Positions 20,181-28,977 of a stretch of 64,000 bases of DNA are shown here, in pieces. Source of the stretch: Ensifer adhaerens (GTDB lineage: Bacteria > Pseudomonadota > Alphaproteobacteria > Rhizobiales > Rhizobiaceae); assembly GCA_900215285.1 (NCBI GenBank), contig OCMG01000004.1, positions 1,410,001 through 1,474,000 of the forward strand, in the 5' to 3' direction. Made by a program: the position numbers and the translations under genes. Under the pieces are notes generated by a model that ran no database searches, had not been told where the DNA came from, and was given only the letters and a program-made list of their open reading frames with translations. Numbering within the stretch: the stretch's first letter is position 1; the number at the start of each line of letters is the position of its first letter.

Positions 20181-20516
20181 TCAGGCCGCCTCTGTTGCGG
20201 CCTGATTTTCAAACGTGATATGAAACACCCGGCCCTCGAAGAGCGACTTCAGGCGCTCCGTTGGAATGCGGGTCTGTTCGCGGATATCCGAGGCGAGCGC
20301 CTGATCCAGCGTCGCCTGATCGGGGTAGGTCGTGGCCAGCACCAGGGCGTAGCCCGGCGCATCCGTGTCCGGTGCCTTCGGCCGCAGGAGCTGAACGCCG
20401 AGATTGCCGGGAAACTGCCGCCAGAGCGGCAGGAGAACGTTGCCGAGAATATCCTCGAATCCCGCCTCGCATCCCGGCTTCACGGAGCCTTCGAAAAAGG
20501 CCGTCCTGACGATCAT
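20181..20516 (-). CDS. Small ABM/Dabb-like alpha-beta protein
   Basis: A 111-aa cytoplasmic protein, MIVRTAFFEGSVKPGCEAG and onward, with the alternating strand-helix pattern of dimeric ferredoxin-like (antibiotic monooxygenase or stress-responsive Dabb) proteins. Its ATG overlaps the TGA of the TRAP permease gene by 4 bp (ATGA), so it is translationally coupled to it. It may be a small enzyme or accessory subunit in the same pathway. The family call is by pattern only. Confidence 0.65.
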   Translation of the reverse strand: MIVRTAFFEGSVKPGCEAGFEDILGNVLLPLWRQFPGNLGVQLLRPKAPDTDAPGYALVLATTYPDQATLDQALASDIREQTRIPTERLKSLFEGRVFHITFENQAATEAA

Positions 20517-22399
20517 TGGCTCACTCCCGTATAGCGGGGAAGCCAGAGCGAGATTTCCGGGAAGATCGACAGAACGACCAGGGAGATCGCAATCACGGCC
20601 ATGTATTTCATCATCGGCCGGGCGACATTGTGCATCTTCGTGCCGGTCATCGCATTGGTGACGAAGAGACCGACGCCGATCGGCGGCGCGAACAGGCCGA
20701 AGCCCATGGCAACCACCATGACGATGCCGAATTGCAGCGGATCGATGCCGAACTGCGTGGCGATCGGCGTCAGCAAGGGCCCGAAGAGGATCATCGCCGG
20801 TGCGCCTTCCAGCACCATGCCGAAGAAGATCATGATGCCGACGCAGATCATCATGAGCGACAGCGCGCCATAGTGATGGCCGAAATCGATCATGACGGAG
20901 GAAATCTGGTCCGGAATGCGTTCGATGGTCAACGCATAAGACAGGCTCGAGGCGGCAGCTACGATAAAGAGGATGCTGCCCGTCATGGCGGCGGCCCGCA
21001 TGAACAGCGCGATGGTCGCTCGCCAGGTGAGTTCGCGGAAGAAGACCGCGCCGATGACAAAGGCATAGACCACGGCAAAGGCCGAGATTTCCGTTGATGT
21101 CGCAATCCCGGTGGCAACACCGCGGCCGATCATGATGATCATGGCCAGCGTCAGGCCTGCGCCCACAATGAGCGCCGGCAGCGGACGCCGTGGCGAATCC
21201 GCCGTGAACACCTTTTCGAGATTGACCTTCTTGCCCGCATAGATCGCCACGACCAGCAGCCCGATCGTCATGACGATCGCCGGCACGATCCCGGCCATGA
21301 AAAGCCCGCCGATCGAAATGTTGGAAACAAAGCCGAAAATGATGAGGTTGACGCAAGGCGGAATGGCTTCCGCCATCACGGCCGTGCAGGCGAGAAGCCC
21401 CGCCGTCTCGTTCTCATCGCCTTCGGTCTTGCGAACGGCCGGCATGATGACGCCGCCCACGGCTGCGATGTCCGCGAATTTCGAACCGGAAACGCCGGAG
21501 AAGAGCGCCGTTGCGAGGATGACGATGATGTTCAACCCGCCGCGCACATGACCGAAGCAGCGCAGAAGCAGCTCGATCAGGCGCGAGGACATGCCGTTCA
21601 CTTCCATCGTGAGCCCGGCGAGCACGAAGAAGGGGATGGCAAGGAGAACGAAATGCTCGGCGCCCGAGGTGACCTGCTGGGCCCAGACGAAGACCGGCAG
21701 AGATGGGTCGAGCAGGAAGTAAATCAGGGCTCCGAAAGCCAGCGCAAACGCGATCGGCGTGCCCAGCAGAATGCCGACAATCGCGCCGGCCGCCAGCATG
21801 CCGAGCGGCGATAGTCCGTTTTCCAGCGTCGTATTGAGATAATAGCCGACAGCAGCAACGACGACGCAGACCAGAAAGGCGGAGAATGTCGGCCGGGCAG
21901 GGCCGCGCAGCGCATGCAGGATCGCCAGCAACGCCATGAAGACCGTGCCAACGAACACCGGCACGGTAAACCACCAGCGCGGCAGGCCGGTCGACGTCGT
22001 CTGCCCCTGCGTGTCGAGAAGCAGCACATAGACGCCATAGCAGAGCGCGACGGAAATGATCGTCGTCAGCCAGGAGCCGAGCGCATCAAGGAAGCTCCGC
22101 CAGCGTCTGGGAAACAGCGCCACGACGATGTCGATGCCGATATGGTTGGAGCGCCCGATGGCGGACGCCGCACCCAGAAAGATCATTGTCGACATCAGGC
22201 CGCTGGCGACTTCTTCCGCCCAGTCGAAAGGTTCATGAAAGAAGTAGCGCGCGACGACCGAGGCAAAGACGATCGCCACATCGAGCGCGAGGAGCGCCCC
22301 ACCCAGATATTCGATCAGCGCCAGGACGCGTTCGTTCAGCTTTTCGGCTGCGACCGGAGGCTTGAACGACCCCGCTTCGGCAGTTGAGAGAATTTCCAT
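20513..22399 (-). CDS. TRAP transporter fused permease (DctQM)
   Basis: A 628-aa inner-membrane protein in which the small DctQ subunit (residues about 25-180, four helices, with FFHEPFDWAEEVASGLM) is fused to a DctM large subunit (residues about 195-625, with SGSKFADIAAVGGVIMPA and GMVLEGAPAMILFGPLLTPI). Fused DctQM proteins are known in other TRAP systems. It takes up an organic acid using the sodium gradient together with the DctP protein encoded just upstream. Confidence 0.93.
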   Translation of the reverse strand: MEILSTAEAGSFKPPVAAEKLNERVLALIEYLGGALLALDVAIVFASVVARYFFHEPFDWAEEVASGLMSTMIFLGAASAIGRSNHIGIDIVVALFPRRWRSFLDALGSWLTTIISVALCYGVYVLLLDTQGQTTSTGLPRWWFTVPVFVGTVFMALLAILHALRGPARPTFSAFLVCVVVAAVGYYLNTTLENGLSPLGMLAAGAIVGILLGTPIAFALAFGALIYFLLDPSLPVFVWAQQVTSGAEHFVLLAIPFFVLAGLTMEVNGMSSRLIELLLRCFGHVRGGLNIIVILATALFSGVSGSKFADIAAVGGVIMPAVRKTEGDENETAGLLACTAVMAEAIPPCVNLIIFGFVSNISIGGLFMAGIVPAIVMTIGLLVVAIYAGKKVNLEKVFTADSPRRPLPALIVGAGLTLAMIIMIGRGVATGIATSTEISAFAVVYAFVIGAVFFRELTWRATIALFMRAAAMTGSILFIVAAASSLSYALTIERIPDQISSVMIDFGHHYGALSLMMICVGIMIFFGMVLEGAPAMILFGPLLTPIATQFGIDPLQFGIVMVVAMGFGLFAPPIGVGLFVTNAMTGTKMHNVARPMMKYMAVIAISLVVLSIFPEISLWLPRYTGVSQ

Positions 22400-22427
22400 G
22401 GCACACCTCGCGCGATGAGCGGCGCTT

Positions 22428-23468
22428 TTACTGCGCAGCAGCCAGATCCTTGATCGTCTTGAACATCGGTTCGGTGGACGGGTATTGTTTCAGGAACGCC
22501 GGGTAGAGTTCGCTCGCCATCCGCTTGCGCAGATCCTCAAGCTCGGCTTTGGGGACTTCGGTATATTCGAGACCCTTTGCCTTGAGCTTGTCCATGGCTT
22601 CCGCCTCGACCTTGGGCGCTTCGGCGCGAATGGAGGCGGTTGCAAAGGCAGCAGCGTCCATGAAATCCTTCTTATGCTCGTCCGGGATCTTCGAAAGTCC
22701 GGTCTTGCCGATATACGACAGAAGCGGCGTGTAGATGTGGCGCGTGAGGAGGCCGTATTTCACAACTTCGTCCCACTTGTAGGCCAGAACCGTGCCCGGA
22801 TCATGCTCCATGCCATCGACGACACCGGTCTGGGCGGCGGTGTAGCATTCGTTGATCGGGATCGGGGTCGGCGTGGCGCCGATGATGTTGAACGTGTCGA
22901 TGAAGGCCTTGGTCGGCAGAACGCGCAGCTTCACGCCATGCAGTTCGGCAACGGAGGTGATCTTCTTCTTGGTGTAGATGCTACGCGAACCGGCCTGGAA
23001 GCCCCAGCCGAGAACGCTGACGCCCGTGCGTTCCTGCAGCATCTTGTCGTAGGCCGCGCCGACGCCGGCATCCAGCGCCTTGGCGCAATGGTCGTAGCTC
23101 TGGAAGAGGAAACCGAGGTCCAGCAGGCCGAATTCAGGCACGAGATTGGCCCAGATCGAGGTGCCGGTCAGGATCATGTCAACCGAGCCGGCGCGAACCT
23201 GGTTGACCACATCGGCCTCCTTGCCGAGCTGCCCGTTGGGGAAATATTCGAGCACGATCTTGTCGCCGACGCGGCGCTGCAATTCATCCTGGAACGGCTT
23301 GAACCAGAGATAATGCGAGCCGAAACGCTCCGGCGGGGCAGACGACGAGACGCGCAGCTTGATCGCGCGCGCGGCGCGTGCTGGGGCAGCCAACGTGGTC
23401 GCGCCGAGCGTTGCAGCCGCAACGCCCGTCATGAAAGTGCGGCGGGAAATCAAAAGACGTTCAGACAT
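22428..23468 (-). CDS. TRAP transporter substrate-binding protein (DctP)
   Basis: A 346-aa periplasmic protein. The N-terminus has a twin-arginine signal (LISRRTFMTGVAAATLGA) with a likely cleavage after the AAPARA region. The mature part has the DctP features NGQLGKEADVVNQVRAGSVDM and the central VDGMEHDP. The arginine in the LRVLPTKAF stretch is a likely carboxylate-binding residue in this family. It delivers ligand to the fused permease; neighbouring enzymes suggest a hydroxy or cyclic acid. Confidence 0.92.
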   Translation of the reverse strand: MSERLLISRRTFMTGVAAATLGATTLAAPARAARAIKLRVSSSAPPERFGSHYLWFKPFQDELQRRVGDKIVLEYFPNGQLGKEADVVNQVRAGSVDMILTGTSIWANLVPEFGLLDLGFLFQSYDHCAKALDAGVGAAYDKMLQERTGVSVLGWGFQAGSRSIYTKKKITSVAELHGVKLRVLPTKAFIDTFNIIGATPTPIPINECYTAAQTGVVDGMEHDPGTVLAYKWDEVVKYGLLTRHIYTPLLSYIGKTGLSKIPDEHKKDFMDAAAFATASIRAEAPKVEAEAMDKLKAKGLEYTEVPKAELEDLRKRMASELYPAFLKQYPSTEPMFKTIKDLAAAQ

Positions 23469-23523
23469 TGGTTCCTCCCGGTTGTCTGTGTTGATAGTTC
23501 AGGCGCTCTGCCTGACAATGGTT

Positions 23524-24957
23524 TTATTGGGCGTCCGGAATGATTTTGCCCGGATTGAGAATGCCCTGCGGGTCAAGCGCGGCCTTGATGGCTCGCATCA
23601 CATCGACGCCAGCGCCATGCTCCAGATCCATGAACTTGATCTTGCCCGTGCCGACGCCGTGCTCACCGGTTGATGTGCCGCCGAAGGCGATGGCGCGCCG
23701 GATGAGGCGATCGTTCAGCGCATTGGCTTCGGCAAGCTCGGCGGGGCTCGAGGGATCGATGACCAGACCCAGATGGAAATTGCCGTCGCCGACATGGCCA
23801 ACCGTCGAGATGAAGAAGGAGGCCGCCTCGACATCCTTCTGCGTCTCGGCGATGCAGGGGCCGAGCGCCGAAATCGGCACGCAGACATCCGTGCTCCAGA
23901 CCCGACCGTTCGGGCGCATCGCCTGAACCGCATAATGCACGTCGTGGCGCGCCTTCCACAGACGGCTCCGCGTGTCGGCGTCATCGGCGCTTTCGAAGGC
24001 CAGCGCGCCGTTCTGCTCCGCCATGTCGCGGGCGAAAGCCACCTGCTCGGCAACGCTCGCAGCAGACCCGTGGAATTCCATGAACAGCGTCGGCGTTTCC
24101 TGGTAGGAGAGACCGGAATACCGATTGCTGGCCTGAATGGTGCGCGTATCCATCAGTTCGACGCGAGCGATCGGAACGCCGCACTGGATGATGCCGACCA
24201 CCGTCGCCACTGCTTCATCGATCGTGTTGAACGGGCAGATGGCGGCCGACACCGTTTCCGGAATGCCGTAGAGCCGCACCGTCAATTCGGTGATGATGCC
24301 AAGCGTGCCTTCCGAGCCGACGAAAAGGCGGGTCAGGTCGTAACCTGCGGATGATTTGCGCGCACGGCTGCCCGAGCGGATCACACGCCCGTCGGCCAGA
24401 ACGACCGTCAGTGAAACGACATTCTCGCGCATCGTGCCGTAGCGCACCGCGTTGGTGCCCGAGGCCCGCGTCGCCGCCATGCCGCCCAGCGTGCTTTCGC
24501 CGCCGGGATCGACGGGGAAGAACAGGCCCGTATCGCGCAGATAGCCATTGAGCTGGTGGCGCGTCACGCCGGCCTCGACGGTGACGTCCAGATCTTCCGG
24601 ACGGACGGCGATGATCTGCGTCATCCGGCTGAGATCGAGGCTCACGCCGCCCCTGACGGCGCTCACATGACCTTCGAGCGACGTGCCCGCACCGAACGGA
24701 ATGACTGGGACGCCAGCAGCGGCGCAGATCTTCACGATCTCGGAAACTTCCTCCGTGCTCTGTGCGAAGCAGACGGCATCGGGAGCCTGGACAGCGTGAT
24801 AGCTTTCGCCGCGGCCGTGATGCTCCCGGTCAGCCTGCTTCACGGAAAAGCGCGAGCCGAGCAGCGCAGCCAGGCGCTCAGAAGCGCTGCCGGGAATTCC
24901 CGAATGGAACGATTGTTGTCTCGAGCTTGGCGTTGCGCCGGCCGCCTTCTGTCCCAT
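23524..24957 (-). CDS. FAD-binding 2-hydroxyacid dehydrogenase (GlcD/D-lactate dehydrogenase-like)
   Basis: A 477-aa VAO-type flavoprotein. The FAD_binding_4 domain has IPFGAGTSLEGHVSA and VDPGGESTLGGMAATRASG, and the C-terminal FAD-oxidase domain has VGHVGDGNFHLGLV and GEHGVGTGKI. It probably oxidises a D-2-hydroxyacid such as D-lactate or glycolate-like compounds. Start ATG 24957 is chosen because GGGAGGAGACAG lies directly upstream; an 18-residue longer frame is open but less likely. It is the first gene of the minus-strand TRAP operon, divergent from the GntR regulator. Confidence 0.87.
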   Translation of the reverse strand: MGQKAAGATPSSRQQSFHSGIPGSASERLAALLGSRFSVKQADREHHGRGESYHAVQAPDAVCFAQSTEEVSEIVKICAAAGVPVIPFGAGTSLEGHVSAVRGGVSLDLSRMTQIIAVRPEDLDVTVEAGVTRHQLNGYLRDTGLFFPVDPGGESTLGGMAATRASGTNAVRYGTMRENVVSLTVVLADGRVIRSGSRARKSSAGYDLTRLFVGSEGTLGIITELTVRLYGIPETVSAAICPFNTIDEAVATVVGIIQCGVPIARVELMDTRTIQASNRYSGLSYQETPTLFMEFHGSAASVAEQVAFARDMAEQNGALAFESADDADTRSRLWKARHDVHYAVQAMRPNGRVWSTDVCVPISALGPCIAETQKDVEAASFFISTVGHVGDGNFHLGLVIDPSSPAELAEANALNDRLIRRAIAFGGTSTGEHGVGTGKIKFMDLEHGAGVDVMRAIKAALDPQGILNPGKIIPDAQ

Positions 24958-25014
24958 CGTCTGTCTCCTCCCGGACCCTGCTTTGGCCCGTCCGTGGATT
25001 TGACCTAACACCGT

Positions 25015-25052
25015 TCTTGGCCTTAATCAAGAGTACTGTGCCTTGGATACAA
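25015..25052. promoter_or_regulatory. Candidate GntR operator region between divergent genes
   Basis: In the 201-bp gap between the oxidase gene and the GntR gene I see TCTTG-N8-CAAGA (25015-25032) and TTGGATACAA (25043-25052). These inverted repeats are of the size used by FadR/FCD-type GntR proteins. No clear promoter boxes are assigned. The link to the adjacent regulator rests on position only. Confidence 0.3.
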
Positions 25053-25158
25053 TATACGAAATCCATAGATTCGTTGCGGCTGCCGAAAACTTCTGCAATA
25101 TGCATCTCGCGCTTCAGCCATCAGCCGCGTCGAGCGCACATGCGAAAGGCCTTTCCAG

Positions 25159-25842
25159 ATGCTGCCAAAACTAGAAATCGATTTGCCGAAGTCGCTTTCC
25201 GCCATTGTTGAGGAGCGGATTCGCGACGCGATCGTCAACGCGGAACTGGCATTTGGGCAGCCTCTGCCCGAGGATGGAGTGGGCTTGTCCATGGGCGTGA
25301 GCCGCACCCCGATGCGCGAGGCTCTCACGCGACTGCAGATGCAGGGGCTTGTCGTCATCGTTCCCAAGAAGGGAACATTCGTCTTCAAGCCTACGCTGGC
25401 GGATGCCGAACAGCTGGCTTCTTTTCGTCTTGTTCTCGAGGCGGAAGCCGTTCGTCGGAGTCTGACATTCGCACCAGAGGCCACATTGGAGAGCCTGCGG
25501 GCCGCCGCTGACAATATGCGCACTGCGCGTGCCGCCGAAGACGGCAAAGCCTATGCGCGGGCAGATACACGGTTTCACGAAGCCTTCTTCTCGAACTGCA
25601 ACAACGTCTATCTCGCAAACGCCTATCACTCGATTTCCGGACGTGTCGCGGCCCTCAGGGCGCATCTGTCGGCCTCGCAAACCAGTGAGCAGGTCACCTC
25701 GTTCCAGGAGCATCTTCAAATCATCGAAAGCTTTGAAGCCGGCAACGTGGAGCGGATTGTCGCAACCTTGAGCGACCACATACTGCGCGCTGCCACGGCT
25801 TATGAGACTGCGTTGCGCCGGCTGGGAATTGACGAGACCTAG
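25159..25842 (+). CDS. GntR-family (FCD) transcriptional regulator
   Basis: A 227-aa regulator. The N-terminal winged helix (LSMGVSRTPMREALTRLQMQ near residues 45-65) is followed by an all-helical FCD ligand-binding domain with D-x-x-FH (ADTRFHEAFF) and a later ESFEAGN segment. It is divergent from the TRAP/dehydratase operon and probably controls it in response to the imported acid or a breakdown product. Confidence 0.88.
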   Translation: MLPKLEIDLPKSLSAIVEERIRDAIVNAELAFGQPLPEDGVGLSMGVSRTPMREALTRLQMQGLVVIVPKKGTFVFKPTLADAEQLASFRLVLEAEAVRRSLTFAPEATLESLRAAADNMRTARAAEDGKAYARADTRFHEAFFSNCNNVYLANAYHSISGRVAALRAHLSASQTSEQVTSFQEHLQIIESFEAGNVERIVATLSDHILRAATAYETALRRLGIDET

Positions 25843-25945
25843 AGCAATTCCAGCGAAAGTTGAAACCGGTTTCGCGTCCGGAATTGCGCAAAAACAAAGA
25901 GATAGATCGTTTCAGCGTTTCCATGAAACACTGAAACGATCTAAG
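25841..25945. repeat. RIME-like rhizobial intergenic palindromic repeat (copy 1)
   Basis: About 105 bp beginning at AGAGCAATTCCAG and ending at the second of two complementary half-sites, GATCGTTTCAG and CTGAAACGATC. It has CCGGAATTGCG followed by CAAAGAGAT. The reverse complement matches the element at 56113-56223 along most of its length. It resembles the Rhizobium-specific intergenic mosaic element; no transposase is involved. It starts right at the GntR stop. The rest of the gap, to 26191, holds nothing I recognise. Confidence 0.7.
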
Positions 25946-26191
25946 CCAACCTCAGGCCATCCGCAAATCGCGTGACCGTATCCAGGTTCGGCAGACAGCA
26001 CATGCGGTTTTCGAACCGAAATCCCATCAGGATATGGCCTTTCAGCATTTTCACGTTACGCGGAGGCGCATTCACGCGGGATCGGCTAACCGCCACTGAC
26101 GGACACTGTAACGTTGGTCGCTATTGCCCGCTTATTTTCGCAGAGGTTCAGGTCTTTCGGCAGGCGACGCCCGCCATTATTGCAGGTGTGT

Positions 26192-27028
26192 TCAACGCGT
26201 CAGCAGGCTATGGGCGCCCTGTCGATACAGACGCGGCGAAACGGCCGTATGGTTGCGGAAGAAGCGGCTGAAATGGGCGATGTCGGAGAAACCCAGTCGA
26301 CTGGCTGCGGTGCTCAGAGACTCTTCCGAGACGACGGTCAGCCGGATGGCATGTTCGAGGCGCACCACATTCTGAAACAGGCCCGGCGACATGCCCGTGC
26401 ACGCCTTGAACTGCCGGAAGAAGTTGGCGCGGCTCATGCCGATATCGGCGACGATGTCATCGATAAGGTCGAATTCGCCATCGTTCTGCTGCATGTATTT
26501 GACCGCTCGCCTGATCCGCCAGTCGACGAATTGCGGGCGTGGCTGCCGCTGGAGGCTGGAGCCGGCACCGTTCACGATCGTGGAGAGGACCAGCCTGCTC
26601 AACAGAAATTCCATGTCTGTGCTGGAAGGGGAGATGCCGTTGAGGCAGTGGAGTACATCCATGAGGATGCGGTGTGTCTCCCTCGAAACACGGCCTGCGC
26701 TTGTCTTGAAGAAGTCGAGCGGGTTGAATTCACCCAGATCGGCGCTGAGCGTCGCCAGCCAGTCGGAGTCTATGTAGAGTGCGATGATCTGTGTCGGCGG
26801 TTGTCCAGGTCGGAAGACGAATTCATGCGGACGCCAGGCATCCACCAGCACCGCGCAGTCGTCGGTCAGCGGTACGTGAGTATCGTCGACGATGAATGCG
26901 GAATCGGCACCGCCGACCTTGAAGAGCATGTGGCAGTAAGGATGTGCGTGACGCACGAGGCAATGTTCCAGCTCGACTTGCGCGACCCGGCCAAAAGCCC
27001 CCAACATGACACGAACACCTGTCGTCAT
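26192..27028 (-). CDS. AraC-family transcriptional regulator
   Basis: A 278-aa regulator with an N-terminal cupin-like sensing domain (HAHPYCHMLFKVGG) and a C-terminal double helix-turn-helix of about 95 residues. This reads GMSRANFFRQFKACTGMSP, then AASRLGFSDIAHFSRFFRNH. No obvious target operon is adjacent: it lies between the GntR gene and a divergent IclR gene at 27160. It may act on the IclR gene or on genes elsewhere. Confidence 0.88.
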   Translation of the reverse strand: MTTGVRVMLGAFGRVAQVELEHCLVRHAHPYCHMLFKVGGADSAFIVDDTHVPLTDDCAVLVDAWRPHEFVFRPGQPPTQIIALYIDSDWLATLSADLGEFNPLDFFKTSAGRVSRETHRILMDVLHCLNGISPSSTDMEFLLSRLVLSTIVNGAGSSLQRQPRPQFVDWRIRRAVKYMQQNDGEFDLIDDIVADIGMSRANFFRQFKACTGMSPGLFQNVVRLEHAIRLTVVSEESLSTAASRLGFSDIAHFSRFFRNHTAVSPRLYRQGAHSLLTR

Positions 27029-27159
27029 GACCTCACTATATGGGTTTTCCTATGCTTTAAGAGAGCAGAACCAGAATGGGCTTGCAAGTGGGCAATTGAC
27101 TTGCCGGCGGCGGAACGCAATACGATACCGGCCGGTGCGGAATCGAGAGGAGCAGCCAG

Positions 27160-27942
27160 TTGGACGAAGACGGGACCCTTCGGCAGAAACTGGTGCCTGC
27201 GGTCGAACGCGCATCGATCATCCTCGACCTCGTGGCCGAGGCCAAGCGCTATCCCACCGTTTCCGATCTCGCGCGCGAAACCGGCTTGCCCAAGAGCACG
27301 GTTCATGGTCTTTGCACGACGCTTACGCATCTCGGCCTGCTGATGCGCAGATCCGACCAGACCTATGTGCTGGGGCCACATCTGCTGAAATGGTCCAACG
27401 CTTTTGATCGTCAGACGGATCTCGCGGCAGAATTTGCGGCGTTGTGGGACCAGGCGCAAGTGGTCGATGACGCCATCGTTTCGCTCTGTATCCTCGACGA
27501 GATGGATGTCGTCTTCATTGCCGCGCGGCAGCGGAGCGCGCTGGAGCGCTTTGCCGTCAGGCCAGGAATGCGCCTGCCGGCCGCCTTCTGCGCTGCTGGA
27601 AAGGCGATCCTCGCGCGCTGGCCCGATCACGACATACAGCGAGCCTACAAATCCTTTCCAGCGCCGCTCACCGAGCGGTCGGTCGCCGATCTCGGCGGCC
27701 TTCTCGAAGAGGTTCGCCAGATCCGCAGCGATGGTGTGGCTGTCGAGATCGGCCAATGTCATCGCGGCGTGACGAATTTTGGTGCGCCGGTGTTGAACTC
27801 CCTGAACAGGACTGTGGCTGCCGTACTGGTCAGCATTGACACCGAGGATGCGCCGGAGCCTGCGAAACGGAATCTCGCCGCGCATGCGTCGGGTCTCGCG
27901 AGCCGGCTCTCCCGTAGGCTCGGAGCGGAAGCGAGCGCGTGA
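27160..27942 (+). CDS. IclR-family transcriptional regulator (1)
   Basis: A 260-aa protein with an N-terminal winged HTH (YPTVSDLARETGLPKSTVHG, residues about 31-50) and a C-terminal effector domain. The TTG start at 27160 follows GAGAGGAGC. It is clearly paralogous to the IclR protein at 28978: both share RRSDQT-x2-LGPH-x3-WSNAF and the following AAEFAA/ATEFAA-x-WDQ stretch. Its stop faces the convergent hydrolase gene 14 bp away. The pair probably regulates the hydrolase and the operon beginning at 29922. Confidence 0.87.
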   Translation: MDEDGTLRQKLVPAVERASIILDLVAEAKRYPTVSDLARETGLPKSTVHGLCTTLTHLGLLMRRSDQTYVLGPHLLKWSNAFDRQTDLAAEFAALWDQAQVVDDAIVSLCILDEMDVVFIAARQRSALERFAVRPGMRLPAAFCAAGKAILARWPDHDIQRAYKSFPAPLTERSVADLGGLLEEVRQIRSDGVAVEIGQCHRGVTNFGAPVLNSLNRTVAAVLVSIDTEDAPEPAKRNLAAHASGLASRLSRRLGAEASA

Positions 27943-27956
27943 GCGGACGCCCGCCA

Positions 27957-28802
27957 TCAGATCGCTCCGCGACGCTGTCTATGCTTGCCTGCGATCTCTG
28001 ACTCAGCTTCTTCCAAGTGGCTGCAGATCATGTCGATCACGACGTCCGGATTGTCATGCTGCGGAAAATGTCCGTCATGGCGCAGCATGACCCATTTCAT
28101 CGGTCCGTGAACCCGGTCTGACAGCGCTTCCATCTGGCGCTGTGCGCCATATTCGTCCTTCAGGCCCTGAATCAGCAGCAGCGGCGCAGTCAGCGCGCCG
28201 ACACGGTCGAGAACCATGCAAGGGTCTGCGGACAGGGCGTCGTATTGGGCGGCCCGGCAGCGGGTCGCTGCCTTCAAGTCCGCGTGGTCGGCGCAAAGTT
28301 TCTCGATCTCGCCCAGGCCATCGGTCTGGCATGCGCCTTCGCCCGCATGAACCTGCGGGCTTATCGCCACCATGCGGCCGACCATCCAGGGATGGGCACA
28401 GGCAAACAGCATGGCCACCGCCACGCCGTCACTATGGGCGACGATGTCCACACTGGTGAGGCCCAGCGCGCGCGCCAGGGCGGGCAGGACGGCATGCGCC
28501 TCGTGCGACAGAATGTTTGCGGTTGTCCTTCCTTCCGGCTCAGGGCTTGCCCCGCGACCGGGCCGCGAATAGCAAAGGATGCGGCGACCCGGAAAGCGGG
28601 CGTTCAGGCCCTCCGCAATCTCCTCCATCGAGTGGACCGATCCCAGGCCGTGGGTCACGAGAAGGATTGCCCGGTCCTGCTGCGGCCCGATGTCCAGCGT
28701 TTCGATCTGCCCGGCGTCGGTATCGACGATCTGACGACGCCACATCGTCATCTTGACGACGCGCGCAGTTTTCAAGCTCTCGTCCTGTGTGAAATGAAGC
28801 AT
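27957..28802 (-). CDS. Alpha/beta hydrolase
   Basis: A 281-aa alpha/beta hydrolase. Visible are the oxyanion region LLVTHGLGSVHS, the nucleophile elbow VAHSDGVA (Ala in place of the first Gly of GxSxG), and the end motif RHDGHFPQHD with the catalytic His. Start ATG 28802 is preferred because GGGAGGGG lies just upstream; the frame stays open to 28856. It sits between two paralogous IclR genes and is probably part of their regulon. Substrate is unknown (ester, lactone or carbon-carbon bond). Confidence 0.8.
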   Translation of the reverse strand: MLHFTQDESLKTARVVKMTMWRRQIVDTDAGQIETLDIGPQQDRAILLVTHGLGSVHSMEEIAEGLNARFPGRRILCYSRPGRGASPEPEGRTTANILSHEAHAVLPALARALGLTSVDIVAHSDGVAVAMLFACAHPWMVGRMVAISPQVHAGEGACQTDGLGEIEKLCADHADLKAATRCRAAQYDALSADPCMVLDRVGALTAPLLLIQGLKDEYGAQRQMEALSDRVHGPMKWVMLRHDGHFPQHDNPDVVIDMICSHLEEAESEIAGKHRQRRGAI

Positions 28803-28977
28803 GCGCCCCTCCCAAGGCAAATGTTCGAGCTGCAGGCTTGTCCGCCATTTCAGCATCGAACGCTCTGGATCATGACATCATAGGACTGGACCCGTAAGCC
28901 CGCGACCGCGCCGGAACTTGCCTAAAAATCTCATTTTTGCATCTGGAAGGCCCGCCCGCGGCCGTGATTTGGCTGCA

